The translations under genes were made by a program, and so were the position numbers. A stretch of DNA of 64,000 nt from GM7GCV1 sp965222065. Lineage in GTDB: Bacteria; Pseudomonadota; Gammaproteobacteria; Pseudomonadales; GM7GCV1. The DNA lies in assembly GCA_965222065.1 (NCBI GenBank), contig OZ244933.1, positions 372,001-436,000 of the forward strand, written 5' to 3'. Positions 8,777 through 17,955 of this stretch are shown in pieces. The notes under the pieces are model-generated. The model was not told the origin of the DNA and did no database searches. It saw only the letters and a program-made list of their open reading frames with translations. Position 1 is the first letter of the stretch. Every line of letters starts with the position of its first letter.

Positions 8777-9472
8777 ATGAAGGCATCAGCTGCTTCCCCG
8801 GACTTCAATAATGTTGTCGACATTTTCACCAGGGATAGGTGGGCACCTCCCGAAACCAGGCGAATTATTCGGTTATCTCCTGAAATGGACGGCCTGGAAA
8901 TGCTTTACACAAACGAACTACATCCAGAAAAACTTTATACCGTAAAAATACTTTGCTGGGGCCTGCGTGCCGATGGCGAAGTAATAGCCATGGTTCCCTG
9001 GCTCAACAAGGTAGTGGCCTGCACCGAACTGGACGACCCCCTTCACGGTCGCTGGGAGGGTTACTATGACCCCGGCATAGAAGAAGTCTTCTTTGAATCA
9101 CCGGAACACAAGGCCATGGAGCTTGAAACGGCGGCAGACTATTACCAGTATGAGTGCGACTTCCCGGACGATATCGTTCAGGAGATTCCGGACAATATTG
9201 GCACCCATGCCGTACTCAGTGATGATGGCTTCAAGTCCATTACTCTCTCAGAAGTCGTCAGCTGGCAGCTTCGACATGATGGCGAAATCGCCGCCATGCT
9301 CATTGATGAAAGCAAGGTCTCCACCACACCGGTGCTTCCCGGAGATCCCTGCCTCTATCCAGCGGCATCCAGCAATAGCTTCCAGTATTTTTTCCAGCAC
9401 GGCATTGCCAACAAGCTTAAGGAAAAAGACCCTGAGGCCATTGCCGCCATTGCCATGCTAATGGATACCTGA
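8777..9472 (+). CDS. Conserved hypothetical protein
   Basis: The start at 8777 is preceded by GGAGGA with 8-base spacing, which rules out the longer frame from 8606. The 231-residue acidic, soluble product has no signal peptide or membrane segment. Its sequence (VVDIFTRDRWAPPETRR, LADGEV-like and RWEGYYDPG segments) recalls a conserved pseudomonad protein of unknown function. I do not recognise a catalytic motif. It is divergent from epmC and convergent with the yheU-like gene. Confidence 0.85.
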   Translation: MKASAASPDFNNVVDIFTRDRWAPPETRRIIRLSPEMDGLEMLYTNELHPEKLYTVKILCWGLRADGEVIAMVPWLNKVVACTELDDPLHGRWEGYYDPGIEEVFFESPEHKAMELETAADYYQYECDFPDDIVQEIPDNIGTHAVLSDDGFKSITLSEVVSWQLRHDGEIAAMLIDESKVSTTPVLPGDPCLYPAASSNSFQYFFQHGIANKLKEKDPEAIAAIAMLMDT

Positions 9473-9476
9473 CCGC

Positions 9477-9698
9477 TTACTGATTTACTGGCTGATCTGC
9501 TGGCTTCAAAGACGCTGTCTCTGAGTCAGCATCCCAGTACAGGCAAGCCTTGCCATTTTTGAGCGCCTGATTTGCCGCGGTAATTTTTGCTTCGGTGGAG
9601 AGTTCAACCTCACCATAATCTGTACCATCCCTGGTCACAATTTCTTTCAGAACCTCATACAAAACGTCCTTGTCGAGCTGGTCATGGGGAATCTTCAC
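9477..9698 (-). CDS. YheU/UPF0270 family protein
   Basis: A 73-residue protein that matches E. coli YheU in layout: MKIPHDQLDKDVLYEVLKE, then EIVTRDGTDYGE, then a KNGKACLYWDADSET strand. Function in the family is unknown. The start is GTG at 9698, with AAGGG a few bases upstream; the overlapping ATG at 9700 is out of frame. It converges with the preceding gene, with only 4 bases between the stops. Confidence 0.88.
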   Translation of the reverse strand: MKIPHDQLDKDVLYEVLKEIVTRDGTDYGEVELSTEAKITAANQALKNGKACLYWDADSETASLKPADQPVNQ

Positions 9699-9763
9699 AT
9701 CATTACCCTTGGTTTAAGGCAGGTTGATCGACAATAATAGCGCCAGCTTAACGAGGCAAATAG

Positions 9764-10276
9764 ATGATTCAACATTACATACTCACCCTGATTGGGGAAG
9801 ACAAGCCCGGACTGGTGCAAAAACTGGCCGAGGTGGTCAAAGAGCACAATGGTAATTGGGAAGAGAGCCGACTGGCCAATTTACGAGGCAAATTTTCTGG
9901 CATCGTTTTGGTCTGTTTGCCCCGGGATCACTCTGAAAAATTTGAGCAAGACATTGATCAGCTGTCAGCACAGGGCCTTTCCATACGAGCTCACCAGACC
10001 ACACTGAGTGAACGCCCACGCATCAAAACCAGAATGCTTGAGGTTGTGGCCAACGATCGGCCCAACATTCTTCGTGAAGTGACTTCTGCCCTCTCAAAGC
10101 TGGGTGTCAATGTTGAAGAACTCAGCACCAACTGCGAGCCTGCCCCCATGTCCAATGAACTGTTGTTTCGAGCCAGGGCCCAAATCAGTATTCCCCAGGG
10201 AGTGAATGAAGAACAGGTCGCCGAGGCACTGGAAGAGCTGGCTGATGACTTGATGGTTGAATTGCAGACCAGTTAG
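9764..10276 (+). CDS. gcvR: Glycine cleavage system transcriptional repressor GcvR
   Basis: Two tandem ACT domains make up the whole 170 residues: the first from about residue 4 (YILTLIGEDKPGLVQKLAE), the second from about residue 88 (MLEVVANDRPNILREVTSAL). There is no DNA-binding domain, as expected for GcvR, which in E. coli acts by binding the activator GcvA and sensing glycine. GAGG sits 7 bases before the ATG. trmL follows 14 bases later on the same strand. Pseudomonad proteins of this type are often annotated only as ACT-domain proteins, so the specific role is inferred from similarity. Confidence 0.85.
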   Translation: MIQHYILTLIGEDKPGLVQKLAEVVKEHNGNWEESRLANLRGKFSGIVLVCLPRDHSEKFEQDIDQLSAQGLSIRAHQTTLSERPRIKTRMLEVVANDRPNILREVTSALSKLGVNVEELSTNCEPAPMSNELLFRARAQISIPQGVNEEQVAEALEELADDLMVELQTS

Positions 10277-10290
10277 CCTCAAAACAATCT

Positions 10291-10755
10291 ATGTTTAACA
10301 TTCTTCTGTACGAACCGGAAATCCCTCCCAATACCGGCAATATCATTCGCCTGGCGGCAAATACCGGTTGCCATCTTCACCTGATTGAACCACTCGGCTT
10401 TACCCTGGATGACAAGCGCATGCGTCGAGCCGGCCTGGATTACAGTGAATACGCGAACCTGACCGTCTGGAAAAACTGGGATGATTGCCTTCAACATAAC
10501 AGCAAATCCAGGATTTTTGGTTTAACCACCAAGGCGCAAAACCACCACACCAGTATTCATTTTCAACCCGGTGATTTTTTTCTCTTCGGCCCGGAAACCC
10601 GGGGTTTACCCGAATCCATCCGCGAACAATTACCCAAAGAACACCTGTTACGCATACCCATGCTGCCCGATAGCCGCAGCATGAACCTTTCCAACGCTGT
10701 TTCAGTTTTGATCTACGAGGCCTGGAGACAGCTGGGATTCGAGGGAGCTGTTTAG
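10291..10755 (+). CDS. trmL: tRNA (cytidine(34)-2'-O)-methyltransferase
   Basis: SPOUT-class methyltransferase that 2'-O-methylates position 34 of the leucine tRNAs with CAA and cmnm5UAA anticodons, using S-adenosylmethionine. The 154 residues contain the family hallmarks: the N-terminal EPEIPPNTGNIIRLAANTG, the FGPETRGLP knot loop and the C-terminal MRSMNLSNAVSVLIYEAWRQ-like segment (here DSRSMNLSNAVSVL). It stops 2 bases before fldB, so gcvR-trmL-fldB is likely one operon. Confidence 0.95.
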   Translation: MFNILLYEPEIPPNTGNIIRLAANTGCHLHLIEPLGFTLDDKRMRRAGLDYSEYANLTVWKNWDDCLQHNSKSRIFGLTTKAQNHHTSIHFQPGDFFLFGPETRGLPESIREQLPKEHLLRIPMLPDSRSMNLSNAVSVLIYEAWRQLGFEGAV

Positions 10756-10757
10756 CC

Positions 10758-11282
10758 ATGCTCAAGGAAATTGGACTGTGTTACGGCAGCTCGACGTGCT
10801 ACACCGAAATGGTCGCCGAGCAAATTCAGGAAATGCTGGGTGAGGACCGGGTGGAGCTCATCGATATAAAAGAGGCTGATTTAAACTCACTCACTCAGTA
10901 TAAGTTTCTTATTTTTGGTATTCCTACCTGGGACTATGGGGAATTACAGGAAGATTGGGATGAGCGCTGGGATGAGCTGGATGAGCTGGATTTTTCAGGT
11001 GTTCCCTGCGCCATTTATGGTCTGGGTGACCAGGAAGGTTATCCCGAGTGGTTTCAGGATGCCGTCGGCTACCTCTATCACAAGCTCAAAAGCCTGGGGG
11101 CCAACCCTTGCGGTTTTTGGCCAAACCAGGGATACAGGTTTGACGAATCCAAAGCACTGACGGAGGACGGCGGCCAGTTTGTCGGCCTGCCCCTGGATGA
11201 CGAAAACCAGCCTGAACTTACGCCCCAGAGACTGGGCATGTGGCTAAAAGACCTGGGACTAATGCCCGGAAACCCGGATTAA
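10758..11282 (+). CDS. fldB: Flavodoxin FldB
   Basis: Small FMN-binding electron carrier of 174 residues. The phosphate-binding loop YGSSTCYTE, the IPTWDYGELQEDW loop and the YGLGDQEGYPEWF segment around the isoalloxazine ring closely follow E. coli FldB rather than FldA. The long-chain flavodoxin insertion is present. It follows trmL by 2 bases. Likely electron partners (for example sulfite reductase or radical-SAM enzymes) cannot be assigned from context. Confidence 0.92.
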   Translation: MLKEIGLCYGSSTCYTEMVAEQIQEMLGEDRVELIDIKEADLNSLTQYKFLIFGIPTWDYGELQEDWDERWDELDELDFSGVPCAIYGLGDQEGYPEWFQDAVGYLYHKLKSLGANPCGFWPNQGYRFDESKALTEDGGQFVGLPLDDENQPELTPQRLGMWLKDLGLMPGNPD

Positions 11283-11348
11283 TCCAACCTTTTCCATTGA
11301 AGAGCGGACAAATTTACACCCGGAATCACTGAGAACCCGCCGACGAAC

Positions 11349-11357
11349 TGCTACAAT
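11349..11357 (+). promoter_or_regulatory. Candidate extended -10 promoter for metG
   Basis: TGCTACAAT is an extended -10 element (TGn plus TACAAT) located 43 bases before the metG ATG, in a 118-base gap after fldB. No good -35 hexamer is visible, which is common for extended -10 promoters. Confidence 0.4.
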
Positions 11358-11400
11358 CGCGCGCCATTTCACAAAACAGAACCCATAAAACCATTTATTC

Positions 11401-13428
11401 ATGAGCAACCGCCGTATTTTAGTTACCAGTGCCCTGCCCTATGCCAACTCGCCACTGCATTTGGGACATATTCTTGAAGCAGTCCAGACTGATATTTGGG
11501 TTCGCTTTCAACGGGCCCAGGGCAACCAGTGCTTTTACGTCTGCGCCGACGATGCCCATGGCACGGCGATCATGCTCAAGGCGCAGGAAAACGGCGTTTC
11601 GTCCGAAGACCATATTGGTGCGATAAAGAAATCGCATGAAGCGGATTTTCAACACTTCCTGATTTCTGTTGATAACTACTACTCAACCCACTCGAAAGAA
11701 AACCGTACCTTATCCGAGACCATCTATAAGCGCCTGGAAGAAAATGACCACATCATTCGCCGCAGCATTACCCAGGCATTTGATGCCGAAAAAGGTTTGT
11801 TTCTGGCCGACCGCTTTATCAAGGGTACCTGCCCACGCTGTAAAACCGCTGACCAATACGGGGACAACTGCGAGGCCTGTGGTGCCACCTATACGCCCAC
11901 GGAATTGATTGACCCGATCTCCGCCTTATCCGGTAGCAAGCCGGTCGACAAGGAGTCGGAACATTTCTTCTTTGACCTCCCCCAATTCAAGGACTTTTTG
12001 AGTGAGTGGCTCGCCAGCGACGCCCTGCAGCCGGAGATAGCCAACAAACTGCGGGAGTGGATCGATAGCGGGCTGCAAGCATGGGATATCAGCCGGGATG
12101 CTCCCTATTTCGGTTTTGAAATTCCCGGTCACCCGGACAAATATTTTTATGTGTGGCTGGATGCGCCTATTGGCTATATGGCCAGCTTCAAAAACCTGGC
12201 CGACCGGGAAGGCCTGGATTTTGACGATTTCTGGTCACAGGGCTCAGCGAAGAAAACCGAGCTTTATCACTTTATTGGCAAGGATATCGTTAACTTTCAC
12301 GGCCTCTTTTGGCCCGCCATGCTGAAGTCCGCGGGGTATCGCCTGCCTGACGGTGTATTTGCCCACGGATTTGTCACGGTAAATGGCACCAAAATGTCCA
12401 AGAGCCGCGGTACGTTTATCAATGCCAGCACCTGGCTGGAGCATTTGGGCCCGGAACCACTTCGTTACTACTACGCTGCCAAACTGGGCAATAGCGTCGA
12501 CGATATTGACCTGAATTTTGAAGATTTTGTCGCGCGGGTGAATTCTGACCTCGTAGGAAAAGTGGTCAATATCGCCAGTCGCTGCGCAGGTTTTATCACA
12601 CGACTGAACGATGGAAAGCTTGCTTCCAGCCTTGCCGATACCGATCTGTGGGATCGGGCACTAATGGCCAACCAGCGGATTCGGGATTTCTATGAAGCAC
12701 GCGAATATGCCAGGGCTATTCGGGAAATCATGCAGATTGCCGATATGGCTAACGAATACATTGCCGACCAGGAGCCCTGGAAACTGGCCAAGGACGAAGC
12801 CAAGGCTGAAGAAGTGATTGGCATATGCAGCCTGGGAATCAACTTGTTCAGACTGATCATGATTTATCTCCAGCCCGTTCTGCCGGACATGGCAGCCAAA
12901 GTCTCCGAATTTCTCAATGACGAGCTGCTCTGGACAGAGGATCCGGCCCCGCTTCTTGATCATCAAATCAATAAATTCAGCCCTTTAATGCAGCGGATTG
13001 AGCTGGCAACCGTGGAGAAAATAGTGGAACAGAGCAAGGAAACCCTGAAAAAAGCGGAAGTCAAGGCACCAGCTTCGGGCCCACTGGCAAACGAACCTAT
13101 CGCGGATGAAATTGAGTTTCCCGACTTTGCCAAAGTGGATCTCCGGGTGGCAAAGATTGCCGATGCCAGTCATGTTGAAGGTGCCGATAAGTTGCTGCAG
13201 TTGACCCTGGATCTCGGCGGTGAAACCCGCAATGTCTTTTCAGGCATCAAATCCAGCTACCGCCCTGAAGAACTGGTTGGTCGACACACTGTGATGGTGG
13301 CGAACCTGAAACCCAGAAAAATGCGCTTTGGGATGTCAGAGGGAATGGTGCTCTGTGCAGCGGATGGCGACGACATTTATTTACTGGATGTCGATTCTGG
13401 CGCCAAACCCGGCATGCGGGTTACCTGA
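11401..13428 (+). CDS. metG: Methionyl-tRNA synthetase with C-terminal tRNA-binding domain
   Basis: Class I aminoacyl-tRNA synthetase of 675 residues, the long dimeric type. The HIGH-like LHLGHI lies near residue 20, and the KMSKS loop appears as KMSKSRGTF near 331-339. A zinc-binding knuckle CPRCKTADQYGDNCEACG lies near 144-161. The C-terminus from about residue 573 (FPDFAKVDLRVAKI) is an EMAP-II/Arc1p-type tRNA-binding domain. It is preceded by its own 118-base leader and followed by a 198-base gap before the rsx operon. Confidence 0.97.
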   Translation: MSNRRILVTSALPYANSPLHLGHILEAVQTDIWVRFQRAQGNQCFYVCADDAHGTAIMLKAQENGVSSEDHIGAIKKSHEADFQHFLISVDNYYSTHSKENRTLSETIYKRLEENDHIIRRSITQAFDAEKGLFLADRFIKGTCPRCKTADQYGDNCEACGATYTPTELIDPISALSGSKPVDKESEHFFFDLPQFKDFLSEWLASDALQPEIANKLREWIDSGLQAWDISRDAPYFGFEIPGHPDKYFYVWLDAPIGYMASFKNLADREGLDFDDFWSQGSAKKTELYHFIGKDIVNFHGLFWPAMLKSAGYRLPDGVFAHGFVTVNGTKMSKSRGTFINASTWLEHLGPEPLRYYYAAKLGNSVDDIDLNFEDFVARVNSDLVGKVVNIASRCAGFITRLNDGKLASSLADTDLWDRALMANQRIRDFYEAREYARAIREIMQIADMANEYIADQEPWKLAKDEAKAEEVIGICSLGINLFRLIMIYLQPVLPDMAAKVSEFLNDELLWTEDPAPLLDHQINKFSPLMQRIELATVEKIVEQSKETLKKAEVKAPASGPLANEPIADEIEFPDFAKVDLRVAKIADASHVEGADKLLQLTLDLGGETRNVFSGIKSSYRPEELVGRHTVMVANLKPRKMRFGMSEGMVLCAADGDDIYLLDVDSGAKPGMRVT

Positions 13429-13432
13429 ATAT

Positions 13433-13456
13433 GGCCTGAATATACTAAGTCAGGCC
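13433..13456 (+). terminator. Weak hairpin after metG
   Basis: GGCCTGA (13433-13439) pairs perfectly with TCAGGCC (13450-13456), starting 4 bases after the metG stop. It has no T-run, so it may act as a mRNA 3'-end stabiliser rather than a strong intrinsic terminator. Confidence 0.35.
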
Positions 13457-13540
13457 AATCGGCTTTGCTTAGTACGTTACAATATCGCATGTAAGCCACC
13501 GATCTTTGTATATAACAAAATGTACTAGATTCAGAGGTTT

Positions 13541-13559
13541 ATATATGTTGAACGTATAT
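13541..13559. promoter_or_regulatory. 19-bp pseudo-palindrome upstream of rsxA
   Basis: ATATATGTTGAACGTATAT pairs at 8 of 9 symmetric positions around a central G. It sits 67 bases upstream of the rsxA start in an AT-rich stretch, where an operator for the rsx operon would be expected. A GC hairpin, CGGGGC/GCCCCG, follows at 13564-13582. The binding protein is not known. Confidence 0.4.
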
Positions 13560-13626
13560 AGGTCGGGGCGGATAATGCCCCGTCCCAATTTTCAATACAT
13601 AAGCACATAGACGAGAGACCCAAGAT

Positions 13627-14202
13627 TTGACGGACCTCCTGATCATCTTTATCGGTGCGGTACTGGTGAACAACTTTGTTCTCGTCCAGTTCCTTGGCCT
13701 GTGCCCGTTCATGGGGGTTTCGACCAAAGTCGAAAGTGCCGTGGGCATGTCGATGGCCACCGCTTTTGTGTTAACGCTGGCCTCCGTGTGCAGTTACCTG
13801 GTGAATACCTATGTGTTATCACCGCTTGACATCGAATTCCTGCAAACCATTTCCTTCATTCTGGTCATTGCGGCTGTGGTTTCCCTGTCAAAAATGTTTA
13901 TCGAAAAAACCAGCCCTGTCCTGTACCGGGTTTTGGGAATATATATTCCTCTTATCACTACCAACTGTGCAGTTCTCGGCGTCGCTCTGCAAAACACGGC
14001 CAAGTCGTTTTCTTTCTTTGAGTCCACAATTTATGGATTTGGTGCAGCCATAGGTTTTTCCCTGGTCCTTATCCTGTTTTCTGCCATGCGCGAACGAATC
14101 GCCGTCGCCGATGTTCCTGTTCCCTTTAAAGGCGCTGCCATTGGCATGATCACTGCAGGACTGATGTCACTGGCATTTATGGGATTTAGTGGCCTGGTGT
14201 AG
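13627..14202 (+). CDS. rsxA: Electron transport complex subunit RsxA/RnfA
   Basis: Integral membrane subunit of the Rsx (Rnf-type) ion-motive electron transport complex, 191 residues and about six membrane helices. NNFVLVQFLGLCPFMGVS and the ITTNCAVLGVAL segment carry the Cys residues that coordinate the membrane 2Fe-2S site shared with RnfE. The start codon is TTG, giving MTDLLIIF as in E. coli RsxA (MTDYLLLF). It begins the six-gene operon rsxABCDGE. In E. coli this complex keeps SoxR reduced; elsewhere it couples ferredoxin and NAD to Na+ or H+ transport. Confidence 0.96.
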   Translation: MTDLLIIFIGAVLVNNFVLVQFLGLCPFMGVSTKVESAVGMSMATAFVLTLASVCSYLVNTYVLSPLDIEFLQTISFILVIAAVVSLSKMFIEKTSPVLYRVLGIYIPLITTNCAVLGVALQNTAKSFSFFESTIYGFGAAIGFSLVLILFSAMRERIAVADVPVPFKGAAIGMITAGLMSLAFMGFSGLV

Positions 14203-14215
14203 GGGGTAGTTTTTT

Positions 14216-14860
14216 ATGCAGTCAGCATTCAACGACCCCATACTTGTCTTCGCCATCATCGCCTTGGTGGGGCTGGCGGTACTTTTTGGTGCCGTGCTGG
14301 GTTTTGCCTCGGAAAAACTCAAGGTGGAAGGCGACCCGATTGTCGACCAGATAGATAATATTCTCCCGCAGACCCAATGTGGCCAGTGTGGTTATCCGGG
14401 CTGCCGTCCCTATGCCCAGGCCATTGCCAACGGTGAGGCCAATATCAATCGATGCCCTCCCGGGGGCCAGGCCACGATCAACCATCTGGCCGATTTGCTG
14501 GATGTAGAGCCCCTGTCCCTGGACGCTGAAAGCGGCGTAGAAGAGGAAGAGACCAAGGTCGCTTATATTATTGAAGAGCTGTGCATTGGCTGCACCAAGT
14601 GCATCCAGGCGTGCCCGGTGGACGCCATTCTGGGCGCGGCGAAACAGATGCATACTGTCATCACCAGCGAATGTACAGGCTGCGATCTGTGTGTCGATCC
14701 CTGCCCTGTGGATTGCATTGAGATGATTACCGTAGAGGAAGGCCTGAACGACTGGCACTGGGATCTTCCACCCAGCACGTCCAAACAACTTTCCGGAATG
14801 AAAATTTCCGATGTAATTACCACTGACCGGGTGAAATCCAAGCAGGATGACGCGGCTTAG
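14216..14860 (+). CDS. rsxB: Electron transport complex subunit RsxB/RnfB
   Basis: Iron-sulfur subunit of 214 residues. One N-terminal membrane helix (about 8-30) is followed by a 4Fe-4S domain with CGQCGYPGCRPY and a downstream Cys, then a two-cluster ferredoxin domain with CIGCTKCIQACP and CTGCDLCVDPCP. It passes electrons between the soluble donor and RsxC or the membrane flavins. The gene is 13 bases downstream of rsxA. Confidence 0.96.
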   Translation: MQSAFNDPILVFAIIALVGLAVLFGAVLGFASEKLKVEGDPIVDQIDNILPQTQCGQCGYPGCRPYAQAIANGEANINRCPPGGQATINHLADLLDVEPLSLDAESGVEEEETKVAYIIEELCIGCTKCIQACPVDAILGAAKQMHTVITSECTGCDLCVDPCPVDCIEMITVEEGLNDWHWDLPPSTSKQLSGMKISDVITTDRVKSKQDDAA

Positions 14861-14881
14861 CGTCATGACAGAAAAATCGCC

Positions 14882-16903
14882 ATGACAGAAAAACTGGTAC
14901 AACGCATACAGACCAGGCAGATCTGGGATATTCCCGGAGGCATTCACCCGCCTGAAAACAAATCGCAGAGTCTGCAGGGACCAATTCTGGACGCACCCTT
15001 GCCCAAACAGGTCATTCTGCCACTGGCCATGCACATTGGCGCACCTGCGGAGCCTGTCGTAAATGTAGGGGAGCGGGTGAGAACCGGCCAAATTGTGGCG
15101 GAACCCAAAGGGCTGGTCAGCGCAGCGATTCACGCAAGTGTATCGGGAACCGTAAAGGCCATTGAGGAACGCCCACTGGCCCACCCTTCAGGAATGAGCG
15201 GCCCATGCATTGTGATTGACTCAGACGGCAAGGACGAATGGGTTACGCTGGAGCCTGTCAGCAATTACCGTGATGTCGAGCCCGCCACACTGGTCGAAAA
15301 AGTACGCCTTTCAGGCCTTGCCGGAATGGGCGGTGCCGGTTTCCCTACTGCGGTTAAATTACAGCCCAGGCACTCCATCGACACGCTGATTCTTAACGCC
15401 ACAGAGTGCGAGCCTTACATTACCGCTGATCATGCCCTCATGCGTGAACAGCCAGACGACATTATCCAGGGAGCCCTGCTACTCGCCTACATGATCGGTG
15501 AGCCCGAACAGATACTGATTGGCATCGAAGACAACAAACCGGATGCCATTGAGGCTTTACAACAGGCGGTCGATAAAACCGGCGATTCTCGCCTCTCAAT
15601 TCGTGTGTTTCCTACCAAATATCCCTCGGGCGGTGAAAAGCAGCTTATCCAGATTTTAACGGGCAAAGAAGTGAAATCCGGGGGCTTGCCCGCCGACCTT
15701 GGCATTCTTGTTCAAAATATTGGTTCAGCGGTTGCTGCCTGGGAAGCCATCACGCTAGGCAAGCCGCTGATCTCGCGGATAACCACGCTGGTTGGTGAAG
15801 CCCTGGAAATTCAGAACAATTACCGGGTTCGTATCGGCACACCTGTGGCAAACCTGCTTGAACTAACCCGGGTGGATAAAAGCAGATCGGATCGAATCAT
15901 CGTAGGCGGGCCCATGATGGGATTTACCTTGCTGGATGACCAGGTCCCTGTGACGAAAATCACCAACTGCCTGTTGGTTCCCAGCCGGGAAGAGTTCCCT
16001 GCACCGCCACCGGCACAGGCCTGCATCCGTTGTGGCCTGTGTTCAGAGGCCTGCCCCGCCAGCCTGTTGCCACAGCAACTGTTCTGGTATGCCCAGGTTG
16101 AAGACCACGAGAAACTGCGCGATTACCACCTGTTCGACTGTATCGAATGTGGTGCCTGTGCCTATGTATGCCCGAGCAATATCCCACTGGTCCAGTATTA
16201 TCGGGCAGCCAAGGGCGATATCCGTGAAACCGAGCGGGAAAAAATAAAGTCCGACCACGCTCGCTTGCGTTTTGAAGCACGCAAGGAACGCCTGGAAAAA
16301 GAAGCCGAAGAGCGGGAAGCCAAGCGCAAGGCCCGTATGGAAGCAGCCAAAGCCAAGCAGGCGGAGAAAGAATCCGGCGATGACTCGGCATCGGATCCGG
16401 TTGCTGCTGCCATGGAACGCGTGAAAAAAACCAGCGCTGATCCAAAGGAAACCAGGCAGAAACTTGAGCGACAAAAAGCGACATTTGAGGAGCGCATTGC
16501 CGGAATAGAAGCAAAAATTGCCAGTGCTGATTCTGACGATATTAAGGCCAAGTTTAGCTCCCAGCTGAAAAACACCCAGAAAAAGCTGGATGGCGTTCTG
16601 GACAAGCTTAAGGAAATAGACGATACGCCAAAAACTGCTGAGCCAGAAAAGCCTGACGCTGCAGCGGCGGCAATTGAGCGAGCCAAACAAAAGTCAGAGG
16701 CGATGGCCAGCATGAGTGAGGGAGAAAAACTCAGATCGACATTGACATCTCTCAAAACCCGACGCGATAAAGCCGCGTCCAAACTGGCTGAAGCAGAGGC
16801 CGCCGAAGCGGATACCGTGGAAGCACTTCAGTTGGGGCTGAATAAACTGGAAGAAAAAATTCAGGATACTGAAAAACAACTGGCCGAACTGGGAGAAGAC
16901 TGA
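14882..16903 (+). CDS. rsxC: Electron transport complex subunit RsxC/RnfC
   Basis: Peripheral NADH- and flavin-binding subunit of 673 residues. The Complex-I 51 kDa-like core includes GMGGAGFPTAVKL (about 151-163) and YPSGGEKQLI; two 4Fe-4S motifs CIRCGLCSEACP and CIECGACAYVCP lie near 381-425. The last 220 residues are a highly charged Lys/Glu/Ala-rich region likely to form coiled coils, a variable tail also seen in E. coli RsxC. An out-of-frame ATG in an identical ATGACAGAAAAA context lies 17 bases before the true start, a small local duplication. Confidence 0.96.
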   Translation: MTEKLVQRIQTRQIWDIPGGIHPPENKSQSLQGPILDAPLPKQVILPLAMHIGAPAEPVVNVGERVRTGQIVAEPKGLVSAAIHASVSGTVKAIEERPLAHPSGMSGPCIVIDSDGKDEWVTLEPVSNYRDVEPATLVEKVRLSGLAGMGGAGFPTAVKLQPRHSIDTLILNATECEPYITADHALMREQPDDIIQGALLLAYMIGEPEQILIGIEDNKPDAIEALQQAVDKTGDSRLSIRVFPTKYPSGGEKQLIQILTGKEVKSGGLPADLGILVQNIGSAVAAWEAITLGKPLISRITTLVGEALEIQNNYRVRIGTPVANLLELTRVDKSRSDRIIVGGPMMGFTLLDDQVPVTKITNCLLVPSREEFPAPPPAQACIRCGLCSEACPASLLPQQLFWYAQVEDHEKLRDYHLFDCIECGACAYVCPSNIPLVQYYRAAKGDIRETEREKIKSDHARLRFEARKERLEKEAEEREAKRKARMEAAKAKQAEKESGDDSASDPVAAAMERVKKTSADPKETRQKLERQKATFEERIAGIEAKIASADSDDIKAKFSSQLKNTQKKLDGVLDKLKEIDDTPKTAEPEKPDAAAAAIERAKQKSEAMASMSEGEKLRSTLTSLKTRRDKAASKLAEAEAAEADTVEALQLGLNKLEEKIQDTEKQLAELGED

Positions 16904-16905
16904 GG

Positions 16906-17952
16906 ATGTTTAAGCAAATCAGTTCTCCCCATGCTCATGGCCCTACCCAGACATCCTGGGTCATGCAGCAGGTCAGTCTTGCCCTGCTACCTGGTCTCGC
17001 CGTCCTTACCTGGTTTTACGGTTGGGGCAACCTGATCAATACTCTGCTGGCCATCCTGTTTGCGCTGGGCTTTGAGGCAGCCATTATGGCGCTTAGAAAG
17101 CGTCCTGTGGCTTTTTACCTGGGCGATTACAGCGCGGTGGTTACGGCTATGCTGCTGGGAATGGCTATCCCTCCGTATGCGCCCTGGTGGGTTACACTCA
17201 TCGGTATATTCTTTGCCATCCCCATTGCCAAGCACCTCTATGGCGGTATGGGATTTAATCCCTTTAACCCGGCCATGGTTGGCTATGTTGTCCTGCTGAT
17301 TTCATTTCCCGTACAAATGGTGGAATGGGCTGCCCCCAGAACCATGACCGAACTGCCCGGACTGGCTGAAGCACTTCGCTATATCTTCCTGGGCGTTCAA
17401 CCGGTTGATGGCGTGACTGCAGCAACCGCGCTGGATTTGGTCAAACAAAACAACAGCCTGCTCATAGACCAGCTGCGGGAGCAGACGCCACAGCTTGCCA
17501 CTGGCAGTTTTGCCTCGGCTGGCAGTGAGTGGGTAAATGTCGCCTTCATGTTCGGCGGCCTTTATTTACTTTGGCGCAGGCTTTATACATGGCATGCACC
17601 TGTTGCCATGCTGGCCACATTGTTTGTGCTCTCGGCACTGTTTTACGATGGTGGAAGCTCTGCCAGTAAAGGCTCGCCGCTGTTTCACCTGTTTACCGGC
17701 GCGACCATGATGGGTGCCTTTTTTATCGTGACGGATCCGGTGTCCGGCTGCACCAGCAACCGGGGACGCCTGGTCTTCGGAGCCGGTGTCGGCGCCCTGG
17801 TATTTATCATTCGGGCCTGGGGTAATTACCCTGATGCGGTGGCCTTTGGCGTATTGCTGATGAACTTTGCCGCGCCACTGATCGATTATTACACCCAGCC
17901 CCGCGTCTATGGCCATGACAAGCGTACCAACGTGCGCATCCATAAGGAGTAG
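16906..17952 (+). CDS. rsxD: Electron transport complex subunit RsxD/RnfD
   Basis: Polytopic membrane flavoprotein of 348 residues, homologous to NqrB. It has around ten membrane helices. The expected covalent FMN attachment site is the Thr of a SGAT-like motif; here GVTAATALD places it at about Thr174, with Ala-Ala replacing the usual Gly-Ala. The GGMGFNPFNPAMVGY segment and the second TGATMMGAFFIVTDP segment are strongly conserved. It begins 2 bases after rsxC. Confidence 0.95.
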   Translation: MFKQISSPHAHGPTQTSWVMQQVSLALLPGLAVLTWFYGWGNLINTLLAILFALGFEAAIMALRKRPVAFYLGDYSAVVTAMLLGMAIPPYAPWWVTLIGIFFAIPIAKHLYGGMGFNPFNPAMVGYVVLLISFPVQMVEWAAPRTMTELPGLAEALRYIFLGVQPVDGVTAATALDLVKQNNSLLIDQLREQTPQLATGSFASAGSEWVNVAFMFGGLYLLWRRLYTWHAPVAMLATLFVLSALFYDGGSSASKGSPLFHLFTGATMMGAFFIVTDPVSGCTSNRGRLVFGAGVGALVFIIRAWGNYPDAVAFGVLLMNFAAPLIDYYTQPRVYGHDKRTNVRIHKE

Positions 17953-17955
17953 AAC

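Noticed and set aside
14222..15184. 320-codon frame on the minus strand opposite rsxB and rsxC
   Set aside because: It lies wholly antisense to two certain genes, and its translation has no recognisable domain; a frame shadow.
16043..16782. Long minus-strand frames opposite the C-terminal part of rsxC
   Set aside because: They arise from the repetitive Lys/Glu/Ala codons of the RsxC tail and contain low-complexity Ser/Phe runs with no family match.
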